Source: Thiohalophilus thiocyanatoxydans (GTDB lineage Bacteria; Pseudomonadota; Gammaproteobacteria; UBA6429; Thiohalophilaceae). From it: a stretch of 64,000 nucleotides of DNA. The number at the start of each line of letters is the position of its first letter. Position 1 is the stretch's first letter. The stretch covers positions 248,001 through 312,000 of the forward strand of contig NZ_SOQX01000001.1 in NCBI RefSeq assembly GCF_004366735.1, written 5' to 3'. Position numbers and translations under genes: made by a program. The notes beneath the pieces are model-generated. The model searched no databases and was not told where the DNA came from. It saw only the letters and a list, made by a program, of their open reading frames with translations. Below, in pieces: positions 41,114-50,317 of this stretch.

Positions 41114-42463
41114 CTATCTCAAAGTCACCAGTTCCTCGGAACTGGTGGGATGAAGCGCGACGCAGTTGTCGAAGTCTTTCTTGGTCGCGCCCATTTTGAT
41201 CGCTACGCCGAAGCCCTGCAGCATTTCGTCGGCGCCCATGCCGATGATATGACAACCGACCACTTTTTCCTCGGCGCCGACGCAGACCAGTTTCATGGCG
41301 GTGCGCTGCGGATGGGGACTGAAGGCGTGGTACATGGCGGTGAAGCCGGTCTGGTAGATCTTGACCGCGTCGCCGTGGACTTCACGGGCCTCGTCCTCGG
41401 TCAGGCCGATGGTGCCGATAGGCGGATGGGTAAACATCACCGTCGGGATGTTTTCGTAGTCGAGCCGGCGTTCGGGCATGTTGTTGAACAGCCGATCCGA
41501 GAGGCGGCGTGATGCGGCGATCGCCACCGGGGTGAGCTGGGCCTTGCCGATGACATCGCCGACGGCATAGACGCCCTCGACATTGGTCTGCTGGTACGCA
41601 TCGGCCGGGATGGTGCCATCGTTGTTGTACTGTACGCCGGCGGCATCCAGGTCGAGATCAGCGGTATTGGGCGCGCGGCCGATGGCCCAGATCAGGCAAT
41701 CATAATCTTCCAGGGTAACCCCGCTCTGGCAGTGAATGGTCAGCGTGCCGTCGTTCTGCTTCTCCACCCGTTCCACGTTAACCCGCGACATGATGTTGAC
41801 CCCGGCGTTCATCATCTCTTCCATCAGGGTCTCGCGCAGCATGGCGTCGAAGTCGGAGAGAAAATGGTCCCGGCGCAACAGCATGCTGACCTCGCTGCCG
41901 AGGCTGTTAAGCACGCCGGCCAGCTCCACTGCGATATAACCGGCACCGACTACTGCCACCCGTTTGGGTTGCTCCTTCAGGGCAAAAAAGCCGTCGGAGG
42001 TGATGCCGTGCTCGGCGCCGGGCACGTCCGGCACCACGGGATAGCCGCCGGGGGAAATGACGATATGATCGGCGGTGTATCGCTCGCCGTCCACGTCCAG
42101 GGTGTGGGGATCGGTAAAACGGGCCGTCCCCTGGATGTGCTCGATGTTGGAATCCTTCAGGTAGTTGCCGTACCAATCAGTAATACCGTTGATATAGCCC
42201 TCGCGCGCCTCGACCAGTTTGCCCCAGTCGAACTGGTTGAGGCTGACGTCAAAACCGTAACCGCTGGCATCCTGGAGGGTCTCGGCAACGCCGGCGGCAA
42301 ACCACATGACTTTTTTGGGCACGCAGCCGACATTGACGCAGGTGCCGCCCAGTTTGTTGTTTTCGATGACGGCGGTTGTTTTGCCGTATTCGGCGGCGCG
42401 TTCGGCGGCGGAAAGCCCGCCGCTGCCCGCACCGATGGAGATCAGATCAAAGTGTTTACTCAT
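41114..42463 (-). CDS. gorA: glutathione-disulfide reductase
   Basis: NADPH-dependent FAD disulfide reductase that regenerates glutathione. 449 residues. FAD motif [17 protein letters not shown]; redox disulfide [13 protein letters not shown] (C42 and C47); NADPH-binding [17 protein letters not shown]; second FAD motif GVYAVGDV; and the C-terminal catalytic block [12 protein letters not shown] with the active-site His-Glu pair. The glutathione-reductase branch is indicated by the [10 protein letters not shown] spacing and HPTSSEE ending. A relic of a related gene's 3' end occurs at 49969-50034. Confidence 0.93.
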   Translation of the reverse strand: MSKHFDLISIGAGSGGLSAAERAAEYGKTTAVIENNKLGGTCVNVGCVPKKVMWFAAGVAETLQDASGYGFDVSLNQFDWGKLVEAREGYINGITDWYGNYLKDSNIEHIQGTARFTDPHTLDVDGERYTADHIVISPGGYPVVPDVPGAEHGITSDGFFALKEQPKRVAVVGAGYIAVELAGVLNSLGSEVSMLLRRDHFLSDFDAMLRETLMEEMMNAGVNIMSRVNVERVEKQNDGTLTIHCQSGVTLEDYDCLIWAIGRAPNTADLDLDAAGVQYNNDGTIPADAYQQTNVEGVYAVGDVIGKAQLTPVAIAASRRLSDRLFNNMPERRLDYENIPTVMFTHPPIGTIGLTEDEAREVHGDAVKIYQTGFTAMYHAFSPHPQRTAMKLVCVGAEEKVVGCHIIGMGADEMLQGFGVAIKMGATKKDFDNCVALHPTSSEELVTLR

Positions 42464-42594
42464 AGCAAGGAACTCACTGCTGCGATTGGGGTGAATTTGC
42501 CTGAAAAATGACAGGGTCTTACGGGTAGAGACAACATTATATATTGATTGTAAAATCCTGCATCCATTTATGAAGCGAAAGCGGGAAGTAGAGA

Positions 42595-42915
42595 ATGAGT
42601 GATTCCATCACCCTGTCCGATGACCTGATCCATGGCGTTTACAATGTCATCGCGCAACACGACGCCGATGTGGAAAAGAACATGATGCTGGCGCTGCAAT
42701 ACCTGTCCGCAATCTCCGGCTATCTGGCCGCCGGTCACCCCGGTGGCGCAAACGAACGCGATGAGGTGATCGATCAGCTGGCCGCCTTTGCCAAGCACGT
42801 GGCCGCCCAGGAGGCGGAGGATTCGGCGGGACAGCAGCAATCGGCGCCGGCCGCACCCAAAGGACAGAGCGTGCAAACAGATGATCCTGCTGTGGGGATC
42901 TGGAAACCGGAATAA
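42595..42915 (+). CDS. small helical protein of unknown function
   Basis: 106-residue acidic protein that I do not recognise. Residues 5-75 are predicted amphipathic helices ([40 protein letters not shown]); the tail from about 78 is low-complexity, rich in Gln, Ala and Pro. No signal or membrane segment. ATG at 42595 with GGGAAG upstream; divergent from gorA. Base and codon use match the neighbours, which supports it being a gene. Confidence 0.6.
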   Translation: MSDSITLSDDLIHGVYNVIAQHDADVEKNMMLALQYLSAISGYLAAGHPGGANERDEVIDQLAAFAKHVAAQEAEDSAGQQQSAPAAPKGQSVQTDDPAVGIWKPE

Positions 42916-43072
42916 GTCTGACGCCGCGGCAAGCCGGCCATTGCGGCTTGCCAATCCAGGATCCTGCCTGCCGTTATGCGATATGGCCCGATGTTCATCG
43001 CGCGTGTCGCAAGCGGGAAATAGAAAACGGGGGTACAAGCGCCCTGACGGGTTAGTACCTTCATTATTCCTG

Positions 43073-43231
43073 TCAAACGACGTTGATTTGGGTCCGGGCG
43101 GTGCCCGGCGCGTCGCCGCTGATCCCGTCTTTGATGTCGACCCCGTTCGCTTCCACCCGGGCCCGGCTGATGATCCGGTTGCCGCGCCCGGCGGAGACGG
43201 CCTCCGGTCGGATGGGGACCGGGATCGGCAT
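43073..43231 (-). CDS. possible small ORF in the gap before srkA
   Basis: A 52-codon ORF (starts MPIPVPIRPEAVSAGRG, ends GTARTQINVV) with GC-rich third positions and a plausible protein composition. The ribosome binding site is weak (GGGA), and a hairpin GCCGGGCT-C-AGCCCGGC (near 43255) stands upstream. It could be a real small gene or a relic. The rest of the 42916-43308 gap holds nothing I recognise. Confidence 0.25.
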   Translation of the reverse strand: MPIPVPIRPEAVSAGRGNRIISRARVEANGVDIKDGISGDAPGTARTQINVV

Positions 43232-43308
43232 GTCGATTCCCGGGCCATAAACGTGCCGGGCTCAGCCCGGCTATACGGATGGGCGAGTTCATTTTATTCC
43301 CGGATTTT

Positions 43309-44316
43309 TCAGGGTTCCAGCGGCGGCTGCTCCAGTCGTTCGAGCTGCTCGCGCAGGGTATTGAGCTGTTCTTCCCAGTAGCGGGGGGTATTGAACCAGG
43401 GAAAGTGCATGGGAAAGGCGGGATCGTGCCAGCGCCGGGCCAGCCAGCCGCTGTAGTGAATCAGTCGCAGGCCGCGCAACGCCTCGATCAGGCGTAATTC
43501 CAGGGCGTTGAAGTCGTAAAACTGGCTGTAGCCCTCCAGCAGCAGGCCCAGCTGACGGGTCATATCGCTCCGATCGCCGCTGAGCAGCATCCACAGATCC
43601 TGCACTGCCGGTCCGATCATGCAGTCATCGAGATCGACAAAATGGGGTCCCTGTTCGGTCCAGAGGATGTTGCCGGGATGGCAGTCGCCGTGCAGGCGAA
43701 TCGGTTCCACCCAGTCGGCAACTTCCCGCCAGATGCTTTCGATCTCCCCGAGTAACTGCTCGGCGGCCTGGCGATAATTATGTTCCAGCTCGGGCGGGAT
43801 GAAGCCGTGCTCGATCAAATAGTGATAGGGGCCGGTGCCGAGCAGCTCGATGTTCAGTCGGGCTCGGTGGCGGAACAGGCGCTGGCTGCCGCAGGCGTGG
43901 ATGCGGCCCAGCATGCGGCCCAGCCAGCGCAGGTGCTCGGGATCTTCCAGTTCGGGCGGGCGGCCGCCGCGCCGCGGATAGAGGGCCAGCCGGTAATCGG
44001 CGTAATGCAACAGGGTCCCGCCCGCGGCCAGTGGCAGCGGGGCGACCACCGGGATTTCCAGCTCCGCCAGCTCCCGGGCAAAGGCGTGCTCTTCGAGGAT
44101 CGCCGCGTCGCTCCAGCGGCCGGGGCGATAGATCTTGGTGACCAGGAAACTGCCGTCATCCAGGCCGACCTGGTAGACGCGGTTTTCATAACTGTTGAGG
44201 GCCAGCAGGGCACCGCTGGCTTGAAATCCGCAGGCCTCGACAGCATCCAGTATGAGGCTCGGTGTCAGGTTGGCGTACGGCAGGGCGGTGTCAGGCAATT
44301 CTGTCTCCAACCCCAC
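43309..44316 (-). CDS. srkA: stress response kinase A (SrkA/YihE) family serine/threonine kinase
   Basis: 335-residue kinase of the aminoglycoside-phosphotransferase fold; SrkA counters stress-induced death in E. coli. Blocks: ALNSYENRVYQVGLDDGSFLV, the nucleotide lysine in VTKIYRPGRW, the catalytic loop RLHGDCHPGNILW, and the metal-binding HFVDLDDCMIGPAVQDLWML. The start is uncertain: GTG at 44316 is used here, and lies 84 bases from the divergent prlC start. Confidence 0.9.
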   Translation of the reverse strand: MGLETELPDTALPYANLTPSLILDAVEACGFQASGALLALNSYENRVYQVGLDDGSFLVTKIYRPGRWSDAAILEEHAFARELAELEIPVVAPLPLAAGGTLLHYADYRLALYPRRGGRPPELEDPEHLRWLGRMLGRIHACGSQRLFRHRARLNIELLGTGPYHYLIEHGFIPPELEHNYRQAAEQLLGEIESIWREVADWVEPIRLHGDCHPGNILWTEQGPHFVDLDDCMIGPAVQDLWMLLSGDRSDMTRQLGLLLEGYSQFYDFNALELRLIEALRGLRLIHYSGWLARRWHDPAFPMHFPWFNTPRYWEEQLNTLREQLERLEQPPLEP

Positions 44317-44399
44317 AGGCGGTTACGGTTCATGCTAAATTATGGCGCGTCACGTCGCGCCCCGGCTCACCCACACAGTATCAGACAGGTAACCTATTG

Positions 44400-46442
44400 A
44401 TGTCCAATCCGCTTCTTGAAATGCCCGCCCTCCCCGCCTTCGGCCGGATCGCCCCGGAACATGTTGAACCGGCGATCGATACCCTGTTACAGCAAAACCG
44501 GGAACAGCTGGCGCAGTTGCTGGCGCAGAACGAAGTTTATACCTGGAAGAACCTGATCCAGCCCCTGGAAGAGATGGACGATCGGCTGGATCGGGCCTGG
44601 TCGCCAGTCAGTCATATGAACTCGGTGGTCAACAGCGACGCGTTGCGCGAGGCGTACAACGCCTGCCTGTCGAAACTCAGTGACTACGCCACGGAACTGG
44701 GGCAGAACGAACAGCTCTATGCCGCCTACAAGGCGATTGCCGATTCGCCCGGGTATGAACAGCTGGAGGCAGCGCAAAAAAAGATTATCGACAACGCCCT
44801 GCGCGATTTTCATCTCTCTGGCGTGGATCTGCCCCCCGACAAGAAACAACGTTACAAGGAAATCCAGCAACGGCTCTCCAGCCTGACTACCAAATTCGAG
44901 GAGAACCTGCTGGATGCGACGCACGCCTGGTACAAACCGATCACCGACGAGGCCCAACTGGCCGGTCTGCCCGACTCGGCCCGGGCCATGGCCAAACAGG
45001 CCGCCGAAGAGAAAGGGCTGGACGGCTGGGTGTTTACCCTGGACTTTCCGTCCTATTACGCAGTGATGACCCATGCCGCCGATCGCGCCCTGCGCAGCGA
45101 GATGCACGAAGCCTATGTGACCCGGGCCTCGGATCAGGGGCCCAACGCGGGCCAGTGGGACAACTCCGCGGTGATGGACGAGATCCTCGCCCTGCGCCAT
45201 GAACTGGCGCAGTTGCTCGGTTTTGCCAATTATGCCGAACGTTCTCTGGCGACCAAGATGGCCGAGTCGCCGCAACAGGTATTGTCCTTTTTGCACGATC
45301 TGGCCCGGCGGGCCAAACCGGTGGCGGAACAGGATCTGGCCGAACTGGGCGAATTTGCCCGCCAGCAGCACGGCCTGGACAAGCTCGAACCCTGGGACAT
45401 CGCCTACTATTCGGAAAAACTGCGCCAGCACAAGTACGCCATCTCCCAGGAAGATCTCAAACCCTATTTTCCCGAAACCCGGGTGATCCCCGGCATGTTC
45501 GAGGTGGTCAAACGGCTCTACGGTATTGCGATCAACGAGGTCGAGGGCGTCGAGACCTGGCACCCGGATGTCCGTTTCTACGAGATCCGCGACGCCGGGG
45601 GTGAGTTGCGTGGTCAGTTCTATCTGGATCTCTATACCCGGGCGAAAAAACGCGGCGGCGCCTGGATGGACGATTGTCGCGGCCGGCTGCGCCACACCGG
45701 CGGCGAGCTGCAGACGCCGGTGGCCTATCTGACCTGCAACCTGACACCGCCGGTCGGCGACCAGCCTGCACTCTTTACCCACGATGAGGTGATCACCCTG
45801 TTCCATGAATTCGGTCACGGCCTGCACCACATGTTGACCCGGGTCGATCATATCGGTGTGTCGGGCATCAACGGGGTGGCCTGGGACGCGGTGGAGCTGC
45901 CCAGCCAGTTCATGGAGAACTGGTGCTGGGAGCGCGAGGCACTGGATTTGATCGCTGCCCATTATCAAACCGGTGAACCAATACCGGATGAGCTGTACCG
46001 CAAGATGTATGCTGCGAAGAATTTCCAGGCCGGCATGTTGATGGTGCGCCAGCTGGAGTTCTCGCTGTTCGACTTTCGTCTGCATCTGGAGTACGACCCG
46101 CAACAGGGCGGGCGGATTCAGACGATTCTCGATCAGGTGCGCGAGGAGGTGTCCGTGGTCAGGCCGGCACCGTATAATCGCTTCCAGCACGGTTTCGCGC
46201 ACATTTTTGCCGGCGGTTATGCGGCAGGTTACTACAGCTACATGTGGGCCGAGGTATTATCGGCGGATGCCTTCTCCCTGTTCGAGGAGAACGGGATTTT
46301 TGATCGTCCAACCGGCGAGCATTTCCTGAACTCAATACTGGAGCAAGGCGGCACTCGGGAGCCAATGGATCTGTTTGTCAATTTCCGCGGTCGCGAGCCG
46401 CAGATCGAAGCCCTGTTGCGACATACCGGAATTGCCGCCTGA
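44400..46442 (+). CDS. prlC: oligopeptidase A (M3 family metallopeptidase)
   Basis: Cytoplasmic zinc metallopeptidase that degrades signal peptides and other oligopeptides. 680 residues. The zinc motif is LFHEFGHGLHHML near residue 465 (HEFGH), with the third ligand in the following helix (NGVAWDAVELPSQFMENW). The N-terminus MSNPLLEMPALPAFGRI and the block YAERSLATKMAESPQQVLSFL are those of OpdA. Frames upstream of 44400 are antisense to srkA. It carries no export signal. Confidence 0.95.
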   Translation: MSNPLLEMPALPAFGRIAPEHVEPAIDTLLQQNREQLAQLLAQNEVYTWKNLIQPLEEMDDRLDRAWSPVSHMNSVVNSDALREAYNACLSKLSDYATELGQNEQLYAAYKAIADSPGYEQLEAAQKKIIDNALRDFHLSGVDLPPDKKQRYKEIQQRLSSLTTKFEENLLDATHAWYKPITDEAQLAGLPDSARAMAKQAAEEKGLDGWVFTLDFPSYYAVMTHAADRALRSEMHEAYVTRASDQGPNAGQWDNSAVMDEILALRHELAQLLGFANYAERSLATKMAESPQQVLSFLHDLARRAKPVAEQDLAELGEFARQQHGLDKLEPWDIAYYSEKLRQHKYAISQEDLKPYFPETRVIPGMFEVVKRLYGIAINEVEGVETWHPDVRFYEIRDAGGELRGQFYLDLYTRAKKRGGAWMDDCRGRLRHTGGELQTPVAYLTCNLTPPVGDQPALFTHDEVITLFHEFGHGLHHMLTRVDHIGVSGINGVAWDAVELPSQFMENWCWEREALDLIAAHYQTGEPIPDELYRKMYAAKNFQAGMLMVRQLEFSLFDFRLHLEYDPQQGGRIQTILDQVREEVSVVRPAPYNRFQHGFAHIFAGGYAAGYYSYMWAEVLSADAFSLFEENGIFDRPTGEHFLNSILEQGGTREPMDLFVNFRGREPQIEALLRHTGIAA

Positions 46443-46513
46443 GCGAACGTTGCTCATCCCCGGGCAGAGAGAAGTGTGACGTACCCCTAACGAATAATCC
46501 GGAATCCGACAGA

Positions 46514-47350
46514 ATGAAAAAATGCCTTCAGTTGTTCTCGCTCATCCTGCTGGTCGCGATGGTTTCACCGGCCCTGGCGAAAACCGAGTATGTCTCCGAC
46601 CAGCTCGAAATCGATCTGTATCAACAACCCAGTATTAACAGCACCGTTACCGGCAAACTGTCCATCGGTGACAGTGTGGAAGTGTTGCAGGAGCAGGGTG
46701 AATTTAAACGGATCACTCTGGACAACGGTGATCAGGGCTGGGTTCGGGCACAGTACCTGGGCGAAGAGCCACCGCAAACGGCACAAGACGATCAGCTGGC
46801 CAGCAAGAACGAACAGTTGAGCAGGCAGCTTGAAGAGAGAAATCAGCAACTGAAAAAAGTTCAGAGTGATCTGCAAGCCCGTCGGGACGAGCTGTCCAAT
46901 GCCAGGACCACCATCGACAAGCTGGAAAAACAGATCGAGGCCGGAGCCGAGGGTAAAGTGAGCCGTGAGGCGCAACAGCAGAAACTGGCGGAAAAAGATC
47001 GTCGGATCGAGCAATTGCAGAGTGAGATCGACAATCTGAAAGAGAAGTTAGCGACAAAGCAGGTAGCATCGCAAGAGCCCGGAATGGAACTGTCCGAAGT
47101 GGAACAGTATCGGGAGCAACTGGAACGGCAGTCAAAACGCAACGAGGATCTGCAGGCACGTATCGACCTCGCCCGGGAGTTTCTGACCCGTGAAGAGCTG
47201 CCCAGTGCCGAAGAGATAGAAAAGTGGCGGCCTTCTCTGCCCGGCTGGTACTGGGGGACGTTATTGATGGTACTGATTATCGGTATTGTCGGAGGAATTG
47301 GCTGGATGGATTATCGCCTGCGCCGACGTCACGGTGGTTTCCGCGTCTAG
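46514..47350 (+). CDS. TIGR04211-type SH3 domain membrane protein
   Basis: 278 residues: signal peptide (1-22, ending SPALA), a bacterial SH3 domain at about 25-85 (YVSDQLEIDLYQQPSINS, GDQGWVRAQYLGE), a long coiled coil at about 90-230 rich in Gln, Glu and Lys, and a C-terminal membrane helix (YWGTLLMVLIIGIVGGIGW) with a short basic cytoplasmic tail. This matches the TIGR04211 / YgiM-like architecture, probably a periplasmic envelope protein. Function not established. Xth starts 12 bases after it. Confidence 0.85.
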   Translation: MKKCLQLFSLILLVAMVSPALAKTEYVSDQLEIDLYQQPSINSTVTGKLSIGDSVEVLQEQGEFKRITLDNGDQGWVRAQYLGEEPPQTAQDDQLASKNEQLSRQLEERNQQLKKVQSDLQARRDELSNARTTIDKLEKQIEAGAEGKVSREAQQQKLAEKDRRIEQLQSEIDNLKEKLATKQVASQEPGMELSEVEQYREQLERQSKRNEDLQARIDLAREFLTREELPSAEEIEKWRPSLPGWYWGTLLMVLIIGIVGGIGWMDYRLRRRHGGFRV

Positions 47351-47362
47351 CGATTCAGTCCG

Positions 47363-48139
47363 ATGCTGACGGTCGCCAGCTGGAACGTCAATTCCCTGCG
47401 GGTGCGCCTGCCCCAGGTACTCGACTGGCTGGCCACCAACCGGCCGGATCTGCTCGCCCTGCAGGAGACCAAATTGCAGGATGCGCACTTTCCGGTGGCC
47501 GAACTCAACGCGGCCGGCTACAACGTGGTCGCCAATGGTCAGAAAACCTATAACGGTGTCGCACTGCTCTCTCGCCAACCCTTGCAGGCGGAAGAGGTGG
47601 CGCGTGAGTTGCCTGACTTCGACGACCCGCAGCGCCGGGTGCTGGCGGCAACCTGTGGCGATCTGCGCGTGATCAATCTGTATGTGCCCAATGGCGCCGA
47701 GGTCGGCTCGGACAAGTTCCGTTACAAGCTCGATTGGCTCGATGCATTGACTGCCTATCTGCAACAACAACGAGAGCGTTATCCAAATCTGGTAGTCGTC
47801 GGTGACTTTAATATCGCCCCGGAAGATCGCGATGTCCATGATCCGCAGGCCTGGCAAGGCTCGGTCCTGGTCAGCGAACCGGAGCGGGAAAAGTTTCGTC
47901 AATTACTGGCACTGGGGTTCAAGGACAGTTTTCGGCTGTGCGATCAATCCGAAGGCGCCTATAGCTGGTGGGACTATCGCGCCGCCGCCTTTCGTCGCAA
48001 CCTCGGCCTGCGTATCGATCATATTCTGGTCAGCGACAATCTGGCCGACAGGGTGATGGGCTCCACGATCGACACCGCCCCGCGCAAACTCGAACGCCCC
48101 TCCGATCACGCCCCGGTGGTGGCAACGGTTCAACTTTGA
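47363..48139 (+). CDS. xth: exodeoxyribonuclease III
   Basis: AP endonuclease and 3'-5' exonuclease of base excision repair. 258 residues of the EEP fold. Metal and catalytic motifs: ASWNVNSLRVRLPQVL, LALQETKL (Glu), VINLYVPNG, VVVGDFNIAPEDRDVHDP (Asp/Asn), and the terminal RPSDHAPVVA with the catalytic Asp-His pair. LGLRIDHIL precedes it. Length is typical of the XthA branch. Together with the nearby AAG glycosylase it forms the base-excision set in this window. Confidence 0.94.
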   Translation: MLTVASWNVNSLRVRLPQVLDWLATNRPDLLALQETKLQDAHFPVAELNAAGYNVVANGQKTYNGVALLSRQPLQAEEVARELPDFDDPQRRVLAATCGDLRVINLYVPNGAEVGSDKFRYKLDWLDALTAYLQQQRERYPNLVVVGDFNIAPEDRDVHDPQAWQGSVLVSEPEREKFRQLLALGFKDSFRLCDQSEGAYSWWDYRAAAFRRNLGLRIDHILVSDNLADRVMGSTIDTAPRKLERPSDHAPVVATVQL

Positions 48140-48160
48140 ACTTTTTAATCTTGATAAATA

Positions 48161-48238
48161 ACTCTCGCCAAGGCGCAAAGTACGCAAAGTTTGAAACAAA
48201 TTAATTCTTACTCTGCGCCGCCGCGTCTTTGCGAGAGT
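48161..48238. repeat. hairpin element, GCAAAG variant
   Basis: ACTCTCGC at 48161-48168 pairs with GCGAGAGT at 48231-48238. Between them are GGCGCAAAG and TACGCAAAG on the left and CTCTGCGCC, CCGCGTCTT on the right. The architecture is the same as the CGAAG elements but with a different unit. It lies between xth and ubiD. Confidence 0.82.
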
Positions 48239-48315
48239 CATATTCAAACCACTATATGGATGACATGTTATCCGGCTGTCGTTATGATGCAGTGAAACCC
48301 ATCAGGCTCTTTAGT

Positions 48316-49785
48316 ATGAAATACCGCGATTTACGTGATTTTATCGCCCAGCTGGAACAGCGCGGCGAGCTCAAACGGATTCAGACCGAGGTCGATCCCC
48401 ATCTGGAGATGACCGAGATCTGCGATCGCACCCTGCGCGCAGGCGGCCCGGCGCTGTTGTTTGAAAATCCCAAAGGCTCAACGATTCCGGTGCTGGCTAA
48501 CCTGTTCGGCACCCCGCAGCGGGTGGCGCTGGGTATGGGGGAAGAGTCGGTCGAAGCATTGCGCGAAGTTGGTAAATTACTGGCGTTTCTCAAGGAGCCG
48601 GATCCGCCCAGAGGGATGAAGGATGCCTGGAGCAAGCTGCCGATCTTCAAACAGGTGCTGAACATGGCGCCGAAGGTGATCAAGGGCGCCGCCTGCCAGA
48701 AGCAGGTGATCGAGGACGTGGATCTGGGTCAGTTGCCTGTCCAGACCTGCTGGCCGGGGGATGCCGGCCCGTTGATCACCTGGGCGCTGGTCATCACCAG
48801 AGGACCCAGTAAAGAACGTCAGAATCTGGGCATCTACCGCCAGCAGGTGATCGGCCGCAACAAGGTGATCATGCGCTGGCTGGCGCACCGCGGCGGGGCG
48901 CTCGATTTTCGTGACTGGCAGCAGGCGCATCCCGGCGAGCCGTTTCCGGTCGCGGTGGCGCTGGGCGCCGATCCCGCCACCATTCTCGGCGCGGTCACGC
49001 CGGTACCCGATACGCTCTCCGAATACGGCTTCGCCGGTCTGTTGCGCGGTGACAAGACCGAGGTTACAACCTGCCTCGGCTCCGATCTGCAGGTGCCCGC
49101 CTCGGCCGAGTTTGTGCTCGAAGGGTTTATCTATCCCGACGAGATGGCCGAAGAGGGGCCTTTTGGCGATCACACCGGCTACTACAACGAGGTGGAGCAG
49201 TTTCCGGTATTCACCGTCGAGCGTATCACGCATCGCCCCGATCCGATCTACCACAGTACCTATACCGGCCGTCCGCCCGATGAACCGGCGGTGCTGGGTG
49301 TAGCACTGAACGAGGTGTTCGTCCCGCTGTTACAAAAGCAGTTCCCGGAAATCGTCGACTTTTACCTGCCGCCGGAAGGCTGCTCCTATCGCATGGCGGT
49401 GGTGAGTATGAAAAAGCAGTATCCCGGCCATGCCAAGCGGGTGATGCTGGGTGTCTGGTCGTTCCTGCGCCAGTTTATGTATACCAAGTTTGTGATCGTC
49501 ACCGACGAGGATGTGGATGTGCGTAACTGGCAGGATGTGATCTGGGCTATGACCACGCGCATGGATCCGATTCGCGATACCACCCTGATCGACAACACAC
49601 CCATCGATTATCTCGATTTTGCCTCCCCGGTCTCCGGCCTGGGCAGCAAGATCGGCTTCGACGCCACCAACAAATGGCCGGGCGAGACCCAGCGTGAATG
49701 GGGGCGGCCGATCAGCATGGACGAGAACGTCAAGCAACGCATTGACGCCATCTGGGACGAGCTGGGCATATTCGATAACGGTTAA
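48316..49785 (+). CDS. ubiD: 4-hydroxy-3-polyprenylbenzoate decarboxylase
   Basis: Prenyl-FMN-dependent decarboxylase of ubiquinone synthesis. 489 residues, normal for UbiD. It starts [20 protein letters not shown] at 48316; the extra upstream frame overlaps a repeat element. Blocks: [17 protein letters not shown] region, [19 protein letters not shown], the catalytic-loop [10 protein letters not shown], and [18 protein letters not shown]. The prenyl-FMN maker UbiX is not in the window. Other ubiquinone genes here are ubiE and ubiJ at 28.2-30.1 kb. Confidence 0.95.
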   Translation: MKYRDLRDFIAQLEQRGELKRIQTEVDPHLEMTEICDRTLRAGGPALLFENPKGSTIPVLANLFGTPQRVALGMGEESVEALREVGKLLAFLKEPDPPRGMKDAWSKLPIFKQVLNMAPKVIKGAACQKQVIEDVDLGQLPVQTCWPGDAGPLITWALVITRGPSKERQNLGIYRQQVIGRNKVIMRWLAHRGGALDFRDWQQAHPGEPFPVAVALGADPATILGAVTPVPDTLSEYGFAGLLRGDKTEVTTCLGSDLQVPASAEFVLEGFIYPDEMAEEGPFGDHTGYYNEVEQFPVFTVERITHRPDPIYHSTYTGRPPDEPAVLGVALNEVFVPLLQKQFPEIVDFYLPPEGCSYRMAVVSMKKQYPGHAKRVMLGVWSFLRQFMYTKFVIVTDEDVDVRNWQDVIWAMTTRMDPIRDTTLIDNTPIDYLDFASPVSGLGSKIGFDATNKWPGETQREWGRPISMDENVKQRIDAIWDELGIFDNG

Positions 49786-49793
49786 AAAACATA

Positions 49794-49831
49794 ACCACGA
49801 AGACACGAAGCAAACACAAAACTTTTCGTGG
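49794..49831. repeat. short degenerate CGAAG hairpin element, copy 5
   Basis: ACCACGAAG, ACACGAAG and a truncated complementary arm (TTTTCGTGG) directly after the ubiD stop. Confidence 0.65.
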
Positions 49832-49885
49832 CTACCTATCAAAGTCCCTGATTGCTATATTCCCTTACTCCTCTCAATCCGTTCT

Positions 49886-49946
49886 CACCACGAAGACGCG
49901 AAGTCTCGAAGATTTGTATGTTCATTACCTTCGCGTCATCGTGGTG
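49886..49946. repeat. CGAAG-unit hairpin element, copy 6
   Basis: CCACGAAG, ACGCGAAG, TCTCGAAG on the left; CTTCGCGT, CATCGTGG on the right with the loop partly degenerate. It is part of the duplicated yrdA-gorA junction. Confidence 0.85.
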
Positions 49947-49968
49947 AATATTTTTCATCACTACTTTA

Positions 49969-50034
49969 CTATTTCAAAGTCATCAGTTCTTCGGTACTGA
50001 TGGGATGGATTGCGGCACCATTGTCGAATTTTTT
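49969..50034 (-). pseudogene. relic of a glutathione reductase gene, 3' end only
   Basis: Twenty-two codons including the stop that encode FDNGAAIHPISTEELMTLK, aligning with [19 protein letters not shown] at the end of gorA (41114-42463). In-frame sequence immediately upstream is a stop, so nothing more remains. Most changes at the amino-acid level are conservative, suggesting the source was a functional gor paralogue rather than a decayed exact copy. Confidence 0.8.
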
Positions 50035-50046
50035 CAATTAGCTCTC

Positions 50047-50114
50047 TCCATGAAGACACGAAGCCTCGAAGATTTGCATAGTGATTACCTTCGAGTCTTC
50101 GCGCCTTCGTGGTG
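50047..50114. repeat. CGAAG-unit hairpin element, copy 7
   Basis: Left units CCATGAAG, ACACGAAG, CCTCGAAG; right CTTCGAGT, CTTCGCGC, CTTCGTGG. The flank after it (to about 50145) again resembles the sequence beside gorA. Confidence 0.85.
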
Positions 50115-50317
50115 AATAGTTTTCATCACGACTACCTATCTCTTTGTGTCTCAGCAAGCCACGGATCGCGAAGATCTCGTCCTCCATAGATTCCCCGACA
50201 CAGCAATCTGCACTATACTTGAAGCATGAATTTATCCCCGGTAACGCTTGGCTATCCGGCCTCGTTACTCGTCCCTCGTACCTCGTACCTTGGAAAGAGA
50301 GAAGGAGGTCGTATCGG

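Larger units (their letters stand above)
49839..50034. repeat. diverged duplicate of the yrdA-gorA junction
   Basis: Matches 40978-41170 in order: the 5' end and leader of yrdA (about 50 bases, one mismatch), a CGAAG hairpin, then the 3' end of a glutathione reductase gene at clearly lower identity (roughly three quarters). A further partial copy of the hairpin and its flank follows at 50047-50145. The whole 49786-50317 gap is made of these pieces plus the promoter/leader of the ParA-like gene. Confidence 0.9.

Noticed and set aside
44487-46202. 571-codon minus-strand frame opposite prlC
   Set aside because: Antisense of a verified metallopeptidase, with no signal, domain or ribosome binding site.
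48161-50114. Hairpin repeats read as a CRISPR array
   Set aside because: Units are 8 bases, arranged as inverted rather than direct repeats, with no regular spacers and no cas genes.
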